Assembly: GCA_009859145.1 (NCBI GenBank)
Contig: VRVR01000008.1
Coordinates: forward strand, 319,494-383,493
Origin: Andalucia godoyi
Lineage: Eukaryota > Discoba > Jakobea > Jakobida > Andaluciidae
DNA: 64,000 nt
Direction of reading: 5' to 3'
In this document: piece by piece, positions 18,613 to 29,000 of the stretch
Layout of the letters: each line of letters begins with the position of its first letter
How positions within the stretch are numbered: position 1 is the stretch's first letter
Translations under genes and position numbers: made by a program
Notes under the pieces: model-generated
Databases searched by the model: none
What the model was told of the DNA's origin: nothing
What the model saw: the letters and a program-made list of their open reading frames with translations, nothing else

Positions 18613-19004
18613 ATGGCCCTGACCAAAGAAGTAGTGTGGGGAAGTATAGTTGCAATGACATGCATTGCAATCGGTGCGAAGTGGGTATGATCTTTCTCCT
18701 TTTCCCTGCTCGTCGTTTCCCCAACCCGTGTTTTGTTCTGTGTGGCTGAGTGTGGGCAAGCACCTTATTTTACGGCCCATTCTTGTTTTTTTAAATTTAT
18801 TTTTAAATTTATTTACTTACTTTGGGAGTTTGGATGTTGTAGATTGAGAACCGATATGAATTGGATGTCTTGAAGAAGAGGACCGATTTGCGGATAAAGG
18901 AAGCCAGCATGTATCGAGACGTTATTGTCCCGAGAGATGTATGGGAAGCGACTCGCGGTTTGGAAAAGCCGAGCTGGATCGATGAAAAACCACGAAAGCC
19001 TTGA
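18613..19004 (+). CDS. Small single-pass membrane protein, two exons
   Basis: Exon 1 at 18613-18684 and exon 2 at 18843-19004 flank a 158-bp intron (GTATGA...TGTAG) with phase 0 junctions, giving 77 residues. The protein begins MALTKEVVW and has one hydrophobic helix (about residues 8-23, VWGSIVAMTCIAIGAKW). It continues into a charged helix (IENRYELDVLKKRTDLRIKE) and a Trp/Pro-containing tail. This layout is typical of small inner-mitochondrial-membrane or ER assembly factors, but I do not recognise the family. The first exon alone is too short to stand out as an open frame. The strong splice sites, phase match and sensible protein support it. It converges on the WD40 gene with 128 bp between stops. 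Confidence 0.7.
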
Positions 19005-19132
19005 AAAACTGTACATTCTGAAGTTTTTCTTTCTATCCGTTTGGTTATTCAATATTATTATTGTGATTATTATTATTTTTTGTAACTGTTCTTGGTTTCT
19101 CTGCGTCAAGTCGACAGTGCTTTTTGATGGCA

Positions 19133-21004
19133 TCAGGAATGGCTGGTGAGAGACCACGTGCGAACGGAGCCGTCGGAACCGGTCGCGATGAGAGTGCCTG
19201 GATTGGAGTGCAAAATGCTGATTGCGTTCACTCGTCCTCCACTCCCGGCAAGGATATACTTTCGCGTGATTTTGCATGCCGAGGTTTCTTGGTCGCCTCT
19301 TCGCTTTGAAAACATGGAATCGTTCAGATTGTCGATGGAAGCATGGGAATCGATGATAGAGCGATCGAGGTTTGCAGAACTGGCGGATGTGTCGCACTCC
19401 TTGCCGCTTGTTGAAAAGTCGATGACGATGATATCGCGATTCACGACGTATAGTAGAGAATTCGCACATGTGCGAACGAGATGTGCCGTAAAGCCAGCTT
19501 CTGCTTTCTCTCGAATCAAGCACTTTTCCGAAGACAGATCGAACAGCGCAATAGATCCATTGACAGATGACGATGCGACGTACCGGTAGTTCTTCGCATC
19601 AAAGTGAATCGCAGTGATTGATGATGCCTGCTCCTCGGACGAGGACATTGTCATTTCTCGCTGGCAAGCCAGAGTACGGAGATCCCAGAAGCGCACGGAG
19701 CCATCCGATGCCCCCGTCACAAGTGCGTATTGCGCACTTTGGAAGCATGTTACCGCAACCCCTTGCGGATGCTCCAGGGATCCAACGCGACTTAGTTGAA
19801 ATGGTTTTCCAGAGTCTGCACCCACTTGATAGACATCGACAGCGCTCTTTCCGTTCAGGAAAACAACAATGTACGCTGCATCTCCAAACGAGGCGTACTC
19901 AAGGCCGCAAATCGCATGCTTCCCCATGGGAAATATCCCAACGAGTTTGTACGAGTGATCACCGGAGTCAGCTACAGACACTGCACGAAATCGATCTGGT
20001 GGTGATCCAGTCTGTATCGATTCTGCACAAGCGGATGCATCCGTGAATATGTACACATTTCCATTTCCACAACCACAAAACATCGTCAGCCCATCCTCAG
20101 AGACGGTCATGCAACGAACGTATCCTCCTTCGCAGAAGCCGACGACAGGCAGCACAGAGTCTTGTAACAGCCCAAACAGAGCCTGCTGCTCGATCCCACC
20201 ACTCCTGGACTGGGATGTAAGATGCAGGTTCCCAGAGCCTCTGAATTTCTGTCGTGTAACATCATAGCGGACCATGCGAACGCGAGAGTCTTCGCCAGCC
20301 ATGATAAGCCGTACGGAATGGTCGCCGGGCACCTGACTTGGCGACAGTTCACGCAAACACGTCTGGTTGCCTCCTGATGAGAACATGGAGTCCAAAGGAA
20401 CGTTTCTGAAGAGCCGCATTGTTTCTTTGCGAAGACGTGAGCGCGACGGAGTGTTTGCAACGGATGCACCTGTTCCTCCTAGTGTTGAAGCATCCATTTC
20501 GGACTTGATCTCATTCTCGTTTGCACCATTCTTCTCGGTCTTTCTGGGAGAAACCCCAATGTTCTTGACCAGCTTTTCAAATGAAAGGCTCTGTTCACTG
20601 ATTTCAGCGAGTCGATTATCGAGAACTGCAATTCGCCGGCGATCCTCCTCTTGTCGTTTGGACAACGAGACGACTTTTCCTTCCAAAGTCCGTCGCTTTT
20701 CAAGCAATTCCATGACAGTTTCATCGATTTTTCGGACCTGGCGCATGCACGTAAGCTTTTGTCTGTGACTCACGTCAATGGAGTCGTCGAGAATGGATCG
20801 CTCTTCAAAGAGTTCTGCCACAATCCGCTGGATGGACGTCAGAGACGCTGGCAGAACTTCTCGAAACTTGCATTGTGGATCCGTAGAGAGCGGCTTGCCA
20901 CCAGCTGCTGTCGGAAGACTTTGATGCCAACGATGATTGCTGCTGTTCTCAACATGCGGCGACAGGACGTTTTTGTAAATCTCGCTCTCCAAGGATGAAT
21001 TCAT
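19133..21004 (-). CDS. WD40-repeat protein with N-terminal coiled coil
   Basis: 623 residues starting at ATG 21002-21004 (MNSSLESEIYKN); the frame extends three codons further to a TTG. Residues of roughly 45-150 form a coiled coil (RIVAELFEERSILDDSIDV, then RQEEDRRRIAVLDNRLAE). From about 195 onward there are degenerate WD40 blades. The clearest are VTGASDGSVRFWDLRTL and the last, IATGSDGSVRTWSLTSH. Others (GSIALFDLSSEK, GNVYIFTD) lack the terminal Trp-Asp. It is likely one seven-bladed propeller acting as a scaffold. The specific family is not recognised. Confidence 0.85.
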   Translation of the reverse strand: MNSSLESEIYKNVLSPHVENSSNHRWHQSLPTAAGGKPLSTDPQCKFREVLPASLTSIQRIVAELFEERSILDDSIDVSHRQKLTCMRQVRKIDETVMELLEKRRTLEGKVVSLSKRQEEDRRRIAVLDNRLAEISEQSLSFEKLVKNIGVSPRKTEKNGANENEIKSEMDASTLGGTGASVANTPSRSRLRKETMRLFRNVPLDSMFSSGGNQTCLRELSPSQVPGDHSVRLIMAGEDSRVRMVRYDVTRQKFRGSGNLHLTSQSRSGGIEQQALFGLLQDSVLPVVGFCEGGYVRCMTVSEDGLTMFCGCGNGNVYIFTDASACAESIQTGSPPDRFRAVSVADSGDHSYKLVGIFPMGKHAICGLEYASFGDAAYIVVFLNGKSAVDVYQVGADSGKPFQLSRVGSLEHPQGVAVTCFQSAQYALVTGASDGSVRFWDLRTLACQREMTMSSSEEQASSITAIHFDAKNYRYVASSSVNGSIALFDLSSEKCLIREKAEAGFTAHLVRTCANSLLYVVNRDIIVIDFSTSGKECDTSASSANLDRSIIDSHASIDNLNDSMFSKRRGDQETSACKITRKYILAGSGGRVNAISILHSNPGTLIATGSDGSVRTWSLTSHS

Positions 21005-21037
21005 GACTACCAAATCGAACCCAATTTAAATTAAACC

Positions 21038-21088
<51 letters not shown>

Positions 21089-21550
21089 AATAATAATAAT
21101 AATAATCACTGGAATAGGTATGCTCTGTTGATTGAATTCCAATTTCAAAAAGTAAATAAATGAAAACAAAACAAAGTGTCAAAAATCCTATTTGGATACT
21201 ATTCATTTTCCTTCTCTCGGATTTTTTTCCCAATCGCGCAAGCTGAATGATTAACGGTACAAACTTCTGCCCGATTCTGTGCTCCTCGAGTCCTTCTCTT
21301 ATCAGCTGCTGTTCGCTGGCAAACTTGGTGTCTCCACTCTGTTCTGCTGAGTTTTTCGTTTAATTTTTTCCCCATATTTCTTGTTTGGTTTCACTGATTG
21401 AATTGTCAGTACTATTACTGTTATTACTATTACTGTTATTACTATTACTGTTATTACTATTACTATTACTATTATTATTATTACCATTATTATTATTATA
21501 AGTTATTATTATTATAAGTTATTGCAAGGCTGGGGGGTAGTAGGAGTGAT
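21005..21550. repeat. Divergent intergenic region with (AAC)n, (AAT)n and a 12-bp tandem repeat
   Basis: About 545 bp between two divergent starts. It contains (CAA)n at about 21036-21086, (AAT)n at 21087-21106, and at about 21411-21486 tandem copies of a 12-bp TTATTACTATTA-type unit grading into (ATT)n. No gene is visible; the promoters of both flanking genes must lie here. Confidence 0.7.
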
Positions 21551-24500
21551 ATGGGTATATTTTCAAAGAGTGCAAAGGAGACGTCATCGGCGGCGGTGTT
21601 TGGAGTTGCGCTGGAAAACTTGCCGAGGCCCAAAGACAAGGTGGTTATTGCGTCCATTCCGACGTTTCTTGCTCGGTTAATAACGGCGATTCATGACACA
21701 ACACTTCGGTTTCAAGGGTCTGTAGATCCTTCGATTTTTGATTTTGACTTTGCGTCTACTCGGCCTGATGTTGCGATTTTGATGACGCGGTTGAACGAAG
21801 GTCACACCTCCAAGATTGACTTTGCTAATTATTCCATTGTCGTATTATGGGGGACGTTGTACAGGTTCTTCGAGGAGCTTCCGCAGCCCATTGTGTCGGA
21901 ACTTGACACAAAAAGACTGATTCAGAGGTGCCAAAGCATGTCCCCAGGACCGCAGCAGAAACGAAGAGCGTTGGTTTCGTTTTTTGCCGATGTTCCCGTT
22001 TTGCACGTTGTGTTGATCCATTGCGTTGCTTCGCTGTTTCGGAAATTCATAGAGTCTCATGAGTCCCTGCGTTTCGCTTCATTTGCTCTCGCCAAGATGC
22101 TGTCAAGCTCCAAGAGAAGTAGGTTTATTCGGCAAAAGGGCATGTCGCCTGTACGAAAAAGAGCGTCATCCTCAGCAGCCCCAGCCTCTGCTTCCTCTTC
22201 TTCGTCGTTTTCACTGTCTTCGTCCTCAACCTCGCCTTCTCCTATGGTTTCTGTCGGGAAGATCCCGGATGAGAATAGCCAGCTGGCCGCGTTAATGAAA
22301 TCTGCGCTGATCGATCTGCCGAGCGTGATTCCTGCCACACTGTTGCCAGTCGCGTACCTGGATTCATGCACGTTCTTGCCGTCCAAAGTGACTGCAGGAC
22401 CTTCCTTTGCCTTCTTTGCATCCAGGAACGCGAGCCAGAATGACGCAGTTCCATCAGAACGAGACCGAGCGGTGTCTCCAGTGTCTCAGCGTTCGGTGCT
22501 GTTCTCTTCCGCTGTGGTGGGTCCTGAAGCGCTCTCGAATGCCTCTGAAATAACGGGAAGCGGGCTCAGTACGACCTTACCGATCGCAGAAGCCGATGCG
22601 TCCGTGCCCGTGGTATCTGTGAATTTGGTCGGGGCACAGAACGGAAATCCGGACGCCGGCGGCCCCTCCACTCTGTCGCACCCAACGCATTCCGTGGAAT
22701 TTATAGCCGAGATTGAGAACTCGCTTTCGGAAACAGAGTCGGTGTTGGAGGACGCGCAGAAAAAGACAAGAGTGAACATCGAAAGAGAGTCGCAGCGCCA
22801 GAAAAAGCGGAGCGACTCCACGAAAAAGACACCGCGGCGCACGGAGCCCTTTTTTTCTACTGCTGGTTCATCTTACAGTGCAAAACATCGCAGTCAATCG
22901 GCACTGTCTTCTTCGTTGAACAAGAAGGATTTTCTGCTTAAGTTGAAGGAGAAAAACTTGGAAGACCTCCGGAGGTTGGAGAAGGAAATTGCAGCTGCTT
23001 CGGAATCCCCGTCTTCGTCAAGACAGAAACGGTCACCCAGCCCCTCACCCGCAAATCCCCCTCTACGGTTTTCATCCCCTGCTCCACGAAAGTCGCCAAA
23101 GAAGCCCACGGAATCGGCGTCCAAAAAGGCTAAAGCCAGGAATCGGCGATACAGGAGGAGAGAATCTCTCGACTTTCGGACGCAAAAGGCTCTGGAGTCT
23201 CGTGCAACTGCTACAGCAAGCGCTTCCGCGGATGCTCAGACAGATGCAATTTCAGCAAAGTCACCAGTGCCAGTCATCAAGTTTCCTTCGTCAATGTTCG
23301 ACAGTCGTGACAAAGAGTTGAATGATTCACTTGTGTCGTCAGACGAAGACTTGTTGAACTCAAAGCTTTCGAACAGCGAGACTCGGACTGCAGATGGATC
23401 TTTCAGTAGCAACATCTCTGCAATGGAGAATTCGAGTGAGCAAATAGCGGTGGAAAAACTGCTTGCAGCGGACGACAGCGCTGGCTCTTCGAATGTCGTA
23501 GGACCCGAATCTCAGATTCTTGCGTCTAGAAATGAGGACCAGCGACCGAAAAAGAAGATAGATGGTGCCGTGCATCAAGAATCCGAAGCAGGTAACGAGG
23601 ACGGTGGTGGTGGTGTGCCGAGGAAGGCTGGGAAGAAGATGCGGAAATCGCGGACACCTTCGCCGAGTTTCGGTGAACGTCTGTATCTGCAGGGATTGGA
23701 GAGCAAAAGGAAAGTAGAGCAATTTGCGGATCAAACGATCTTACAGCGCAGAAAAGAAGAAGAGGAAAATGCGGATTGCACATTCAAGCCGCAGATCAGT
23801 GAGCTCGGTAAGCGAATGCATCCCGACTTTGGGGCGATCATCAGCGAGAAAAGAAGGGCGGAAATCGAAACGTTGCATCTGGAAGAGCAGCGAAAGCTTC
23901 GAGAACAGTGCACATTCAAGCCGCACATCTCATCCAAGTCGCTGCAGCTTGCTGTTGTTGCCCGAAAGCGTCACGCGTCGGTTGAAAGGGACCGTTTTGA
24001 ACATGTGCAACAGAACGAGCCTGAATCCGTGGAGCAGTATCGGGATCTTCAGAGGAAAGACCAGGACAGGGTAGTTCAGCGCAGTGCATCCGCGATGCGG
24101 AGTCACCATGCAAGCTCCAGCTCTGCCGTGAACTCCCTGTCGGAAACACGATCCGCATTTTTGAATCGCCTTGTGTACTCGAAGCAGCAACAGGAGGCTG
24201 CATTGGAGCGTATCCGCAAGCAGGTGTGGAAAGTTGACCCTGCTACCAACCACGAGTTTTGCAAGCCTGCAGTCAACAAGGCTTCGGAGAATTTTGCTCG
24301 TGGTTTTACTGTCAAACGGCAAAAGTCTATTGATAGCACGCCGCCGAAATCGTTCAGAGCATCGACAAGCATTTCTGCAGAGCTCGGCCGAGACAGGCCT
24401 CTGGTGCCTGTGGAAACAAAAAACAAGGAGAATGTAGTTCCTGTTTATGCTTCGAATGGAAATCCAGCGCCGAATTCCATCCATGATGTCCTTTATGAAG

Positions 24501-25756
24501 AATCTAAATCCCTAAATTTCGAACGATCGCAACGGGAGAAGTTTATAGAAGAGATGAGACAAAAGGCTGCGACTGTGCTGATTGATGACAAACACACATC
24601 CGAACTGGCGCATCAGCGACGCAAAAAGCTGTGGGAGAATATCTGGGCAACGCAAGTTTTCCCGAAAAGCATTCGAAACATCGAAGGCGTAGGCCGAGTG
24701 GAAGTCGTGAATCTCCATGATCTCGATATGGAGGCTCTGCATCCTGATCTGCGAAGCGACTTCAGGGAAGTTCTTTCCTCGATAACTGTGAATGCGGAGA
24801 CATTCTGGAAATTCGATGATTTCTTTTCATACATGGAGACCTTCATCAAGAAATCGTACTTTGGGCCTCGGCAGTATCTGTACTCTGGAGCAAAGAGTCT
24901 TAATAGGGATGCCGACAAGGCCCAGAAAAGAGAGAAGAGCCCAAGTTTAGGAATCGTTGAGAGGCTCTATGAAAGAGAAGTGGCTCGCCGTCGGTCGTTG
25001 TCAGAAGCTCGAGCAACAAAGCTCGACGACTTGCTAAAACAGTGCACGTTTCGTCCCCGATTGTTGCCGACTTCGCGGGAGTTCCAGCATAGTCACGGCA
25101 TCCACAGTAAATATAAGGACGCACGGGGCGCGGCCGCTGTCCCGGAGCCGAATCGCTCCGACTTTCTTCGGCGAATCCAGGAAGGAGAAGAGGACGATGG
25201 CTGGATCTCGGATTTTGGCCAGCACCCGCCTGGGGGAACGGATCATGCGAAGTCTGATGTGCGGTTTCCCATGCAATCACTTGCTTTTGCCAAGCACGAC
25301 TGTGCCGTGGGCTTGTCTGCTACCCAGCTCGCGGTGCCCCATGGCCCACCCGTCGACGAACCACTTTGCATTGGGGACCTAACGTCGTTCCGCAGTGCCG
25401 CCGATGCAGTCAGTTCCCAAAATGGGTCCATTCATGCCGGACACGGAACAGAAGAACTTGGTGATGATGATAGCTCTTCTGCTGTGCAGCCAGTGCGAGA
25501 AGTATTGTTATCCGTTTCTGAGAACTTTGATTATTCGTCTGAGCATTACCCTCGAAAAGAAGATGCTGTTCTCCAAGCTGCTTACGCAACAATGGTACGC
25601 TCCTCTTCTTTTGAAACGAAGAGAGAGGAGGCACGAGGATTTTCCAACTCCCAGCCTGCTGCTGCCACATCTGGATCATATGCATGTCGATTGCAGCCTG
25701 CGCAGGCCGCGTTGTCTCGGTCACTGATTGCAGCATCCCATTCATCAAATAACTGA
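21551..25756 (+). CDS. RhoGAP-like protein with CTFxP repeats
   Basis: 1401 residues, intronless. The N-terminal 170 residues look like a RhoGAP domain: IPTFLARLITAI, then LRFQGSVDPS at the place of the arginine-finger FRxSG segment, then LYRFFEELPQPIVSE matching the LKxFLRELPEPL helix. The middle (about 190-700) is Ser-rich and disordered with basic coiled-coil patches. The C-terminal half carries three CTFxP motifs (DCTFKPQIS, QCTFKPHIS, QCTFRPRLL), each near a short charged helix. That repeat is common in flagellar and cytoskeletal proteins of protists. It may link small-GTPase signalling to the cytoskeleton or axoneme (inference). The stop lies only 29 bp from the convergent CHD stop. Confidence 0.8.
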   Translation: MGIFSKSAKETSSAAVFGVALENLPRPKDKVVIASIPTFLARLITAIHDTTLRFQGSVDPSIFDFDFASTRPDVAILMTRLNEGHTSKIDFANYSIVVLWGTLYRFFEELPQPIVSELDTKRLIQRCQSMSPGPQQKRRALVSFFADVPVLHVVLIHCVASLFRKFIESHESLRFASFALAKMLSSSKRSRFIRQKGMSPVRKRASSSAAPASASSSSSFSLSSSSTSPSPMVSVGKIPDENSQLAALMKSALIDLPSVIPATLLPVAYLDSCTFLPSKVTAGPSFAFFASRNASQNDAVPSERDRAVSPVSQRSVLFSSAVVGPEALSNASEITGSGLSTTLPIAEADASVPVVSVNLVGAQNGNPDAGGPSTLSHPTHSVEFIAEIENSLSETESVLEDAQKKTRVNIERESQRQKKRSDSTKKTPRRTEPFFSTAGSSYSAKHRSQSALSSSLNKKDFLLKLKEKNLEDLRRLEKEIAAASESPSSSRQKRSPSPSPANPPLRFSSPAPRKSPKKPTESASKKAKARNRRYRRRESLDFRTQKALESRATATASASADAQTDAISAKSPVPVIKFPSSMFDSRDKELNDSLVSSDEDLLNSKLSNSETRTADGSFSSNISAMENSSEQIAVEKLLAADDSAGSSNVVGPESQILASRNEDQRPKKKIDGAVHQESEAGNEDGGGGVPRKAGKKMRKSRTPSPSFGERLYLQGLESKRKVEQFADQTILQRRKEEEENADCTFKPQISELGKRMHPDFGAIISEKRRAEIETLHLEEQRKLREQCTFKPHISSKSLQLAVVARKRHASVERDRFEHVQQNEPESVEQYRDLQRKDQDRVVQRSASAMRSHHASSSSAVNSLSETRSAFLNRLVYSKQQQEAALERIRKQVWKVDPATNHEFCKPAVNKASENFARGFTVKRQKSIDSTPPKSFRASTSISAELGRDRPLVPVETKNKENVVPVYASNGNPAPNSIHDVLYEESKSLNFERSQREKFIEEMRQKAATVLIDDKHTSELAHQRRKKLWENIWATQVFPKSIRNIEGVGRVEVVNLHDLDMEALHPDLRSDFREVLSSITVNAETFWKFDDFFSYMETFIKKSYFGPRQYLYSGAKSLNRDADKAQKREKSPSLGIVERLYEREVARRRSLSEARATKLDDLLKQCTFRPRLLPTSREFQHSHGIHSKYKDARGAAAVPEPNRSDFLRRIQEGEEDDGWISDFGQHPPGGTDHAKSDVRFPMQSLAFAKHDCAVGLSATQLAVPHGPPVDEPLCIGDLTSFRSAADAVSSQNGSIHAGHGTEELGDDDSSSAVQPVREVLLSVSENFDYSSEHYPRKEDAVLQAAYATMVRSSSFETKREEARGFSNSQPAAATSGSYACRLQPAQAALSRSLIAASHSSNN

Positions 25757-25785
25757 TTTATTAAACAAACAAAATCTCGCTGGCT

Positions 25786-26049
25786 CTAGACAGGACGGAG
25801 AGCTGGACAGTCCGAAGACAGCAACAACTCGCTAGCTGATCCAGGTTCTTCATTAAACTGTTTTGTACTGGATAGATTTTGCGCGAGTGTGAATTGTGGT
25901 GAATTGACTGAGGCAACCGGGGTGGAAGGCGAAGCTACTGAAGCAGATGCGGGCGACGAAGACAATGGTAAATCAGAAACTATCGGGGCAGCCGACGACG
26001 AAGAAACAGCAGCTAGGGTAACAGACGAAGGCGCTGATGATGATGATAA

Positions 26050-26082
<33 letters not shown>

Positions 26083-29000
26083 AGAAGAAGAAGAGACGGC
26101 TTGGGGAGGCGCAGCAACTTCCGACTTGATCCGAATCGAAATAGTCCTCTCTGAAAGGGTGGAACCAGAGTGCGAAAGCGAAGAAGCTCTCGAGTGGGAA
26201 GAGCCAGCGACCATCACTGGGATATCAGCAATCGTCGAAGGAACCACAACAGCAGTGGAGAACGAAGGATTGGGATCCAAGAGCAAAGATCCAGCTTCAA
26301 ACCAGAGATGGGCACGCCGCTCCAACACCTCCGCACACGATGCATGCACAAGAGGATCACTCCTGTCCAGCATGTTGGCAATAAACGGAATCGAAATCAA
26401 AGACGAAGCATCAAATCCCACTTGGAAAATTGCAGACATCAGATGTAAATCGTCTTGTAAAAACCGGAAGTGCGAAACGAAACCAGGATCAACATCCCGT
26501 CTGGATGTCTTGATCACGAGCTTCAAGCAAGACAAAAAGAAGGGGCGCAGAATGAACGATCCCTGCTTGTACATCGAGCCCGGGAGAAATCGAAAGTTCA
26601 GTCCAACCTCTGGAAGTTCATCAATGGCCGGTGGGGAAACATCAACACGAGCGCGACGAATATCTACCACGAATGGAAACACATACCGCCACATGCGATT
26701 CATGAACAACACTCGTCGAAGCCACTCATGCGGGGAGCCCATAAACGACACATGAACCGTCGGAACTTTCCCCTTCATAACAATCTCAGTCGCGTCGCGC
26801 ACCCAGTTCTCAACAATAAACTTCTCCTGCGAGACCGTCCTCAAAGCATTCAAGTGTGATTGGATTTTGCTGAAAAGCAGCTCGAACTGCGGTCGTCCGG
26901 CAGGATCCTCGCACAATCCCCAGAGCTCACAGGCCCGCCATAGTGCTTTCAACTCCTTGGGACCCCACTTGTACAAATTACTGTCTACCAACGATGAAGG
27001 CGTTTGAGACCCAGCAGCAGGCAGAGTCAATGCGGAAGCCCCTGTTTTCTTGAACGCGGGAGTCGCATTCCGAGCATGCTGCTGCTGGTTCGTTGGCGTA
27101 CTGAGCGTATCAACGGCGCCGGAATCGCCTGCAGGCGCTGCTGCATTTTGATTGGCATTGGCATCGATGATTCGCTTTAAATTCTTCACAGTGATTCGCA
27201 CAGAAGGAGATCTTTCCTCAGGCGCTACACCAGCCGCGTTCGAACCTTGGTTGGACAATTCCACCGGCGTTTCGGCAGCAGCGATTGTCGACAAAACATC
27301 CAAGCCTGATGCAGGGAATTCCTCACCAGTGCGAGCACCAGCAGTCTGCAAATTTCGGAAAGTAGGTTGCACACCAGACAACAATGTGGCTGCCAGTTGT
27401 CGGTTCGCAGCAGCAGTGATGCGGCGGTTGATAGAAGATCGAAGAGTAGGATCCAAAACAATGGCATCATCGTCCCAACAGCGAGCTTTGCAAGCGCGCC
27501 CAACAACACGACAAAGCCGATCAAACAGCTGTTCTGCATGAAAATTGGCAAGGGATACGCCTTCCGGAACATTCGACAAATTCATTTCCGCGGGCTGTAC
27601 TACACCAGCTTCATGAATCACAATCAGCGCTTGTTTGTCATGCTCCGAAGTCCACCATGGATAATGGGCAATGGCGTATTCTATGACAGGCAGCGTAACT
27701 TCTTCAATCACGGTTCCCAGCACAAAACGGCGCAGCGCAGCAAACTGTTCAATTCGCAAGAGAATGCGGGCGGAAACAGGAGATGTCGAATCAAAAACCG
27801 CATTCGTATCCAACAACGGCAGTTCCCTGACATTCTGCAGCAGACAGGAACCCAGAAGCTGGCCATTTTCCTTATCCCAGGCCTCGATCACCAGGGTCCC
27901 GGCGATTCCCGGAAGAACGAATTCCACGGAACAAGCATCCAATACTTCGTGGATACGCAAAACGCTGTCCTCCCATTTAATGACAAGCACGACACAGGCA
28001 ATAACGTCCCGCGAAGGCCAGCCACACCAGAATGGCATGCACGTGATATACTCAATCGTACGCACAAGAAGAGATGTTTGCACTTCTGGGATTTTGAATC
28101 CGTATGAGGCATACTGCGTCTGCAAGTGAGGATTGACCAACAATTGTTTCAACAGAAGAGTGGGCTGCTTCCGGCGCTGAGCCGTCACCAAACGGAAAAT
28201 AACGGCCTCCATAAGGCACCGAAATCGCTCCTTTGATGGGCAGTAAGCGAGCTGTGTCTTGTAGCGAGTCACCAGAATTCCAAAATGGACGTTCAGCAGA
28301 AACTCATTTGGGTCGCCCTCCATGTCAATTACGGATTTTGGAGGACTGTAGGAGAAGCCGAGAGAAAACAACTGACTCTTCGCGTAATCGATATGCGCTC
28401 GCTTAATTTCCACCGTGTCCGAGACAAGAGTCCGGTCCTTAAGACTCTCTTTCTCCTTTTCTTTCTCTTTTGAGGTCATTGGAACCTCTGTATCTTCCTT
28501 TTTCACAGCTTTTTTCAGCTTGGAAGCATCTTCATCATCCTCACCGTCCGAGGCGTTCGCTACAGGCAATCCAGAATGGGACGACGGCGTCGTGCGGCTT
28601 CCGCGCTGTCGAGCTTTCCGCGCACGAACAGAATTGAAATTTTCAGATAGTGTGTGCACATGAGAACGAAGTTGTTCATGCTGAGACAAAGCGGTTTCCA
28701 AAACAGCGAGCAGATGGTTCATAGCTTCCACTTCGAGCATGACTGTTTTGGAGAATCTGTTGGCATCTACTTCCTTGCGCTGGACAAGATCAGTACTTGT
28801 CATCTCAACATCTGCTACGAACTTCTTCACTTCTGCGACCGCGGCTTCCTCGGAGGAGACAAAGTCAATCGATTCCAGACGCTTCTGCAATTCCTCCGGA
28901 GTGGAAATCGTACGGGGCAGAACCCTTTCCCAAAAGTCAGACGCATTGACATCCACCGTTACATCACCATCATCCGCCACGAACGATGCTTTCGCAAGCA

